NCBI GenBank assembly: GCA_021160355.1 | Contig: JAGHCS010000242.1 | Coordinates: 1-9,819, forward strand | Direction of reading: 5' to 3' | From: Candidatus Cloacimonadota bacterium | Lineage (GTDB): Bacteria; Cloacimonadota; Cloacimonadia; JGIOTU-2 | DNA length: 9,819 nucleotides | Shown here: positions 7,859 to 9,819 of the stretch, piece by piece | Position numbering within the stretch: the first letter of the stretch is position 1 | How the letters are laid out: each line of letters starts with the position of its first letter | Notes under the pieces: model-generated | What the model saw: the letters and a program-made list of their open reading frames with translations, nothing else | Database searches by the model: none | Told to the model about the DNA's origin: nothing | Position numbers and translations under genes: made by a program

Positions 7859-7891
7859 TTTGACAATCCGGTTTATTCCATACCTTGTATG
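7859..7891 (+). promoter_or_regulatory. Candidate mrp promoter with overlapping inverted repeat
   Basis: TTTGACA (7859-7865) is followed after 15 nt by TACCTTGT (7881-7888), similar to the Bacteroidota -7 consensus TAnnTTTG. A small inverted repeat, CATAC-CTT-GTATG (7879-7891), lies exactly over this element and could be an operator. A TATAAA at 7892-7897 is too far from the TTGACA for a standard promoter. The mrp ribosome binding site and start follow about 20-30 nt downstream. Confidence 0.4.
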
Positions 7892-7920
7892 TATAAAATG
7901 AATAAAATCAGGAGATTGAA

Positions 7921-8742
7921 ATGACAGATGCTCAAAATATTCAACAGGAAAAGAAGAACGAACTTTACGAAAAGAATTTAAAAGGTATTAAACACACGAT
8001 AGTCGTTATGAGCGGCAAGGGCGGAGTTGGCAAAAGCACTATTGCAGTTAATCTCGCGTACTCGCTTGCAGATAAAGGAAGCAAGGTCGGAATACTCGAT
8101 ACGGACATACACGGACCTTCAGTAATAAAAATGACCGGCACCGAAGATAAGAAATTAATGCATCAAGAAGGGAAATCCCCTACTCCCGTCCAGGTTACAG
8201 ATAATCTTGTTGTGCTTTCCATTGCATCATTGCTGCAAGATCCCGATGCTCCAGTCATCTGGCGGGGACCCATGAAAATAAATCTTATCAAGCAGTTCAT
8301 GGAAGATATTGAATGGCCCGCACTTGACTACCTTATTGTTGACTGTCCTCCCGGAACCGGCGACGAACCCCTCAGCGTTATCCAAATACTCAAGAAAATT
8401 TCAGGTGTTGTAATTGTTTCTACTCCACAGGAAATTGCATACCTCGATGTACGCAAAGCAATCAATTTTGCAAAGAAATTGGAAATTCCAGTACTCGGTA
8501 TCGTGGAAAACATGACTGAGATCGTGTGCCCTCACTGCGGACAGCATATCGAGCTTTTCAAAGCAGGTAGCGGAGAAAAGGCACTTAAAGATTTTAACAT
8601 CGACCTTCTTGGAAGAATTCCATTTGACGTAAAAGTCGTTCAATCCGGTGCTACAGGCAAACCTTTTATTGGTGAAAATGCTGATACCGAAGCAGGAAAA
8701 CGATTTGCTGAAGTTTCTGAAAATATTATGAAAAAATTATAA
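7921..8742 (+). CDS. mrp: Mrp/ApbC/NBP35-type iron-sulfur cluster carrier P-loop ATPase
   Basis: This 273-residue cytosolic ATPase belongs to the Mrp/Nbp35 family, whose members bind a bridging 4Fe-4S cluster at the dimer interface and pass it to apoproteins. The deviant Walker A motif GKGGVGKST is at residues 32-40. It is followed by LDTDIHGPS (about 59-67), VIWRGPMK, DYLIVDCPPGTGDEP (Walker B/switch region) and VSTPQEIAYLDV. The cluster-binding CPHC lies at residues 203-206, inside VENMTEIVCPHCGQ. The N-terminal MIP18-like domain of longer Mrp proteins is absent, as in many anaerobe versions. A strong AGGAG ribosome binding site precedes the ATG. The next gene starts 29 nt after the stop, which suggests one transcript. 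Nearby DUF134 fits the frequent Mrp/DUF134 association in anaerobes. Confidence 0.95.
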   Translation: MTDAQNIQQEKKNELYEKNLKGIKHTIVVMSGKGGVGKSTIAVNLAYSLADKGSKVGILDTDIHGPSVIKMTGTEDKKLMHQEGKSPTPVQVTDNLVVLSIASLLQDPDAPVIWRGPMKINLIKQFMEDIEWPALDYLIVDCPPGTGDEPLSVIQILKKISGVVIVSTPQEIAYLDVRKAINFAKKLEIPVLGIVENMTEIVCPHCGQHIELFKAGSGEKALKDFNIDLLGRIPFDVKVVQSGATGKPFIGENADTEAGKRFAEVSENIMKKL

Positions 8743-8771
8743 GCATAAAATATTCTTCTGAAAGGAACACC

Positions 8772-9158
8772 ATGACAATAGCAATCATTGTAGTAACCGT
8801 ACTTATTATCGCTGTTGTGATTTATTTTCTTTTGCGCAAAAAAGATAGTATGACACAGGCAGAATTGGTAGAATTGTGTAACGACATGACAAAGGAGTGC
8901 CCGAAGATCGTTGCGGAAAATGTCCGACTTGATCATGTGAGTGCAGGACAAGACACGAGTATGATCTATACCTACACCATGTTAAAGGTCGATCCGAATG
9001 TACTTACAGAAGAAAACCTGAACGGCATGAAAGCACAACTTCTCAATCATTATAAAACGTCAAAGGATTTTGCTTTATTCAGGAAAAAACATGTAGCAGT
9101 TACGTTTGTGTATCATGATGCCGAAGGTAAAGAATTATTGAGTGTGGAGTGTAAATAG
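8772..9158 (+). CDS. Small membrane-anchored protein of unknown function
   Basis: This is a 128-residue protein with one N-terminal transmembrane helix (about residues 2-21) followed by RKK, which predicts a cytoplasmic C-terminal domain. If the helix were instead a cleaved signal, the domain would be periplasmic. The soluble part has the pattern CPKIVAENVRLDHV, then IYTYTML, then HVAVTFVYHDAEGKELLSVEC. From memory this resembles a widespread small-protein family with the pattern LPxxVDxxTRLD...YxYTL...VxxxYxYxDxxGK and no known function. Cysteines occur at residues 36, 43 and 127. An AAGGA ribosome binding site lies 7 nt before the ATG. It sits 29 nt after mrp and before a strong terminator, so it is the last gene of an mrp transcript. 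Confidence 0.75.
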   Translation: MTIAIIVVTVLIIAVVIYFLLRKKDSMTQAELVELCNDMTKECPKIVAENVRLDHVSAGQDTSMIYTYTMLKVDPNVLTEENLNGMKAQLLNHYKTSKDFALFRKKHVAVTFVYHDAEGKELLSVECK

Positions 9159-9189
9159 AAAATTCAAGTTGTTAGTCAGATTTTTTATA

Positions 9190-9230
9190 CGAAGGCGATA
9201 CTAAATTATCGCCTTCGATTATTTATTTCT
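9190..9230 (+). terminator. Rho-independent terminator after the mrp operon
   Basis: A perfect 11-bp stem (CGAAGGCGATA at 9190-9200 with TATCGCCTTCG at 9207-9217) closes a 6-nt loop (CTAAAT). It is followed by a T-rich tail (ATTATTTATTT). It begins 31 nt after the stop of the membrane-protein gene and lies before the promoter of the DUF134 gene. The tail is not an uninterrupted T run, but the stem strength makes termination likely. Confidence 0.8.
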
Positions 9231-9237
9231 CATTTTA

Positions 9238-9266
9238 TTTGACAATCAGATTGGTCGGCATAAGTT
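9238..9266 (+). promoter_or_regulatory. Candidate promoter of the DUF134 gene
   Basis: TTTGACA (9238-9244) is followed after 16 nt by TAAGTTTTG (9261-9269), a close match to a Bacteroidota-like TAnnTTTG element with one extra T. No TATAAT lies at 17 nt. The site falls directly after the hairpin terminator and about 30 nt before the ribosome binding site AAGGAAA, which is the expected position. Confidence 0.45.
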
Positions 9267-9284
9267 TTGAACATAAGTTCATAA
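9259..9284 (+). repeat. Short direct repeats and inverted repeat upstream of the DUF134 gene (possible operator)
   Basis: CATAAGTT occurs at 9259-9266 and again at 9272-9279, 13 nt apart. A partial third copy (CATAA) is at 9280-9284. The inverted repeat TGAAC-ATAA-GTTCA spans 9268-9281. The repeats overlap the presumed -10 element and transcription start, where a repressor would bind. Autoregulation by the helix-turn-helix protein encoded just downstream is a reasonable inference, but AT-rich DNA yields such short repeats by chance fairly often. Confidence 0.35.
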
Positions 9285-9297
9285 CAAGGAAAATAAA

Positions 9298-9750
9298 ATG
9301 TCACGACCAAGAAAGATCAGGCGCGTAAGCAAGCCGCCAATTTGCAGCAGGTTCAAACCTGTGGGAATACCCGCACGTTTGCTGGACGTAGTCGATCTTT
9401 CCGTTGACGAATACGAAGCACTCCGTCTTGCTGATTATGAAGGACTCGAGCACAAAGATGCTGCAGAAAAAATGGGAATTTCCCGACCAACCTTTACCCG
9501 TCTCATCGAACAGGCACGCAAAAAGATCGCATCCGGCATAATAGAAGGTAAAGAGATCTCAATAGGTGGCGGTGACTTCCAATTCATGCATCACATGGTA
9601 CGCTGCAGAAGCTGCGGCACTCTGTCCAACTACTCACAACAAGTTCCAATAAAATGTCCCGAATGCGATGAAGATGACCTTGAAAATTTAAATATGTATT
9701 ACCAGGGCGGAAGAGGTCGCAATCGCGACAGATGGAGTCATAGAAGATGA
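9298..9750 (+). CDS. DUF134 (UPF0251) family helix-turn-helix protein with zinc ribbon
   Basis: This is a 150-residue protein. The N-terminus (MSRPRKIRRVSKPP...RFKPVGIP) and VDLSVDEYEALRLADYEGL are hallmarks of DUF134/UPF0251. They are followed by a helix-turn-helix of sigma-70 region 4 type (HKDAAEKMGISRPTFTRLIE, about residues 52-71) and KIASGIIEGKEISIGGG. A C-terminal zinc-ribbon-like module has paired cysteines C103-x2-C106 and C120-x2-C123. The protein ends in a basic tail (GRGRNRDRWSHRR). Members are predicted DNA-binding regulators with unknown targets, and are often near Mrp and NifX/NifB-like (COG1433) genes in anaerobes. The ribosome binding site AAGGAAA precedes the ATG. The gene has its own promoter region with short repeats. 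It ends in TGA (9748-9750), the only ordinary gene here to do so. Confidence 0.92.
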   Translation: MSRPRKIRRVSKPPICSRFKPVGIPARLLDVVDLSVDEYEALRLADYEGLEHKDAAEKMGISRPTFTRLIEQARKKIASGIIEGKEISIGGGDFQFMHHMVRCRSCGTLSNYSQQVPIKCPECDEDDLENLNMYYQGGRGRNRDRWSHRR

Positions 9751-9819
9751 AACTTATTGAAGACAAAATATCAACCACGAAATGTACAAAAAATTCGAAA
9801 TTAATATAATGATTTTTTA

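Noticed and set aside
7834..7859. TATAAT hexamers at 7834-7839 and 7854-7859 as mrp promoter -10 boxes
   Set aside because: Neither has a -35-like hexamer at 16-18 nt. They lie upstream of the TTGACA at 7860 in AT-rich DNA, where such hexamers are expected by chance.
205..9750. Genome-wide reassignment of UGA (to Trp or Gly), suggested by UGA in the GAF fragment and selD
   Set aside because: Trp is encoded by TGG in mrp and selD. The selD UGA aligns with a Cys/Sec site rather than Trp or Gly, and the DUF134 gene ends sensibly at a TGA. The standard code with Sec insertion explains the data.
9747..9809. A 20-codon reading frame (MKLIEDKIS...) overlapping the DUF134 stop as ATGA
   Set aside because: It is very short, has no recognisable motif and no ribosome binding site of its own. 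The ATGA overlap alone is weak support, although a frameshifted or truncated gene start cannot be excluded without sequence beyond the window.

Overview
The window is AT-rich bacterial DNA from what looks like an anaerobic, diderm member of the Fibrobacterota-Chlorobiota-Bacteroidota assemblage. Candidatus Cloacimonadota or a relative is my best guess. The reasons are a very large DUF4175-like envelope protein next to an exported TPR protein, a selenocysteine-containing selenophosphate synthetase, an Mrp/DUF134 pair typical of anaerobes, and TTGACA boxes followed by TAnnTT-like rather than TATAAT elements. Unlike most Bacteroidota, several genes have clear AGGAG-type ribosome binding sites. 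The phylum assignment is inference. The standard genetic code holds, with one UGA read as selenocysteine.

Layout. The minus-strand block (1-7769) reads from right to left. It starts with an exported helical protein of unknown function (7227-7769). Next comes selD (6145-7191), whose Cys/Sec position is an in-frame UGA followed by a bacterial SECIS hairpin. Then come tRNA-Thr(CGT) (5952-6027), the 1091-residue DUF4175-like membrane/coiled-coil protein (2662-5937) that begins 14 nt after the tRNA, an exported TPR protein overlapping it by 14 nt (897-2675), a 64-residue membrane protein (610-804), and a decayed PAS-GAF sensor fragment with an in-frame UGA (1-606). The plus-strand block (7921-9750) diverges from it at 7770-7920. 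It holds an Mrp/ApbC-type P-loop ATPase, a small membrane-anchored protein, a strong hairpin terminator, and a DUF134 (UPF0251) helix-turn-helix/zinc-ribbon regulator.

How the genes fit together. selD makes selenophosphate, which implies that SelA, SelB and tRNA-Sec are encoded elsewhere in the genome. The DUF4175-like and TPR proteins form one translationally coupled envelope module, perhaps related to the Bat/MoxR-type clusters of this group, although no BatA or MoxR gene is visible here. Mrp is an iron-sulfur carrier ATPase, and DUF134 is a putative regulator often found near Mrp and NifX-like genes. No mobile element, CRISPR array, rRNA or replication origin was seen. No gene-free stretch exceeds about 150 nt apart from the pseudogene region at the left edge. 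I found no convincing previously undescribed multi-gene system. The most notable items are the selenoprotein SelD with its SECIS, the tRNA-mRNA junction, the exported version of a normally cytosolic protein family, and the recurring non-canonical promoter pattern.
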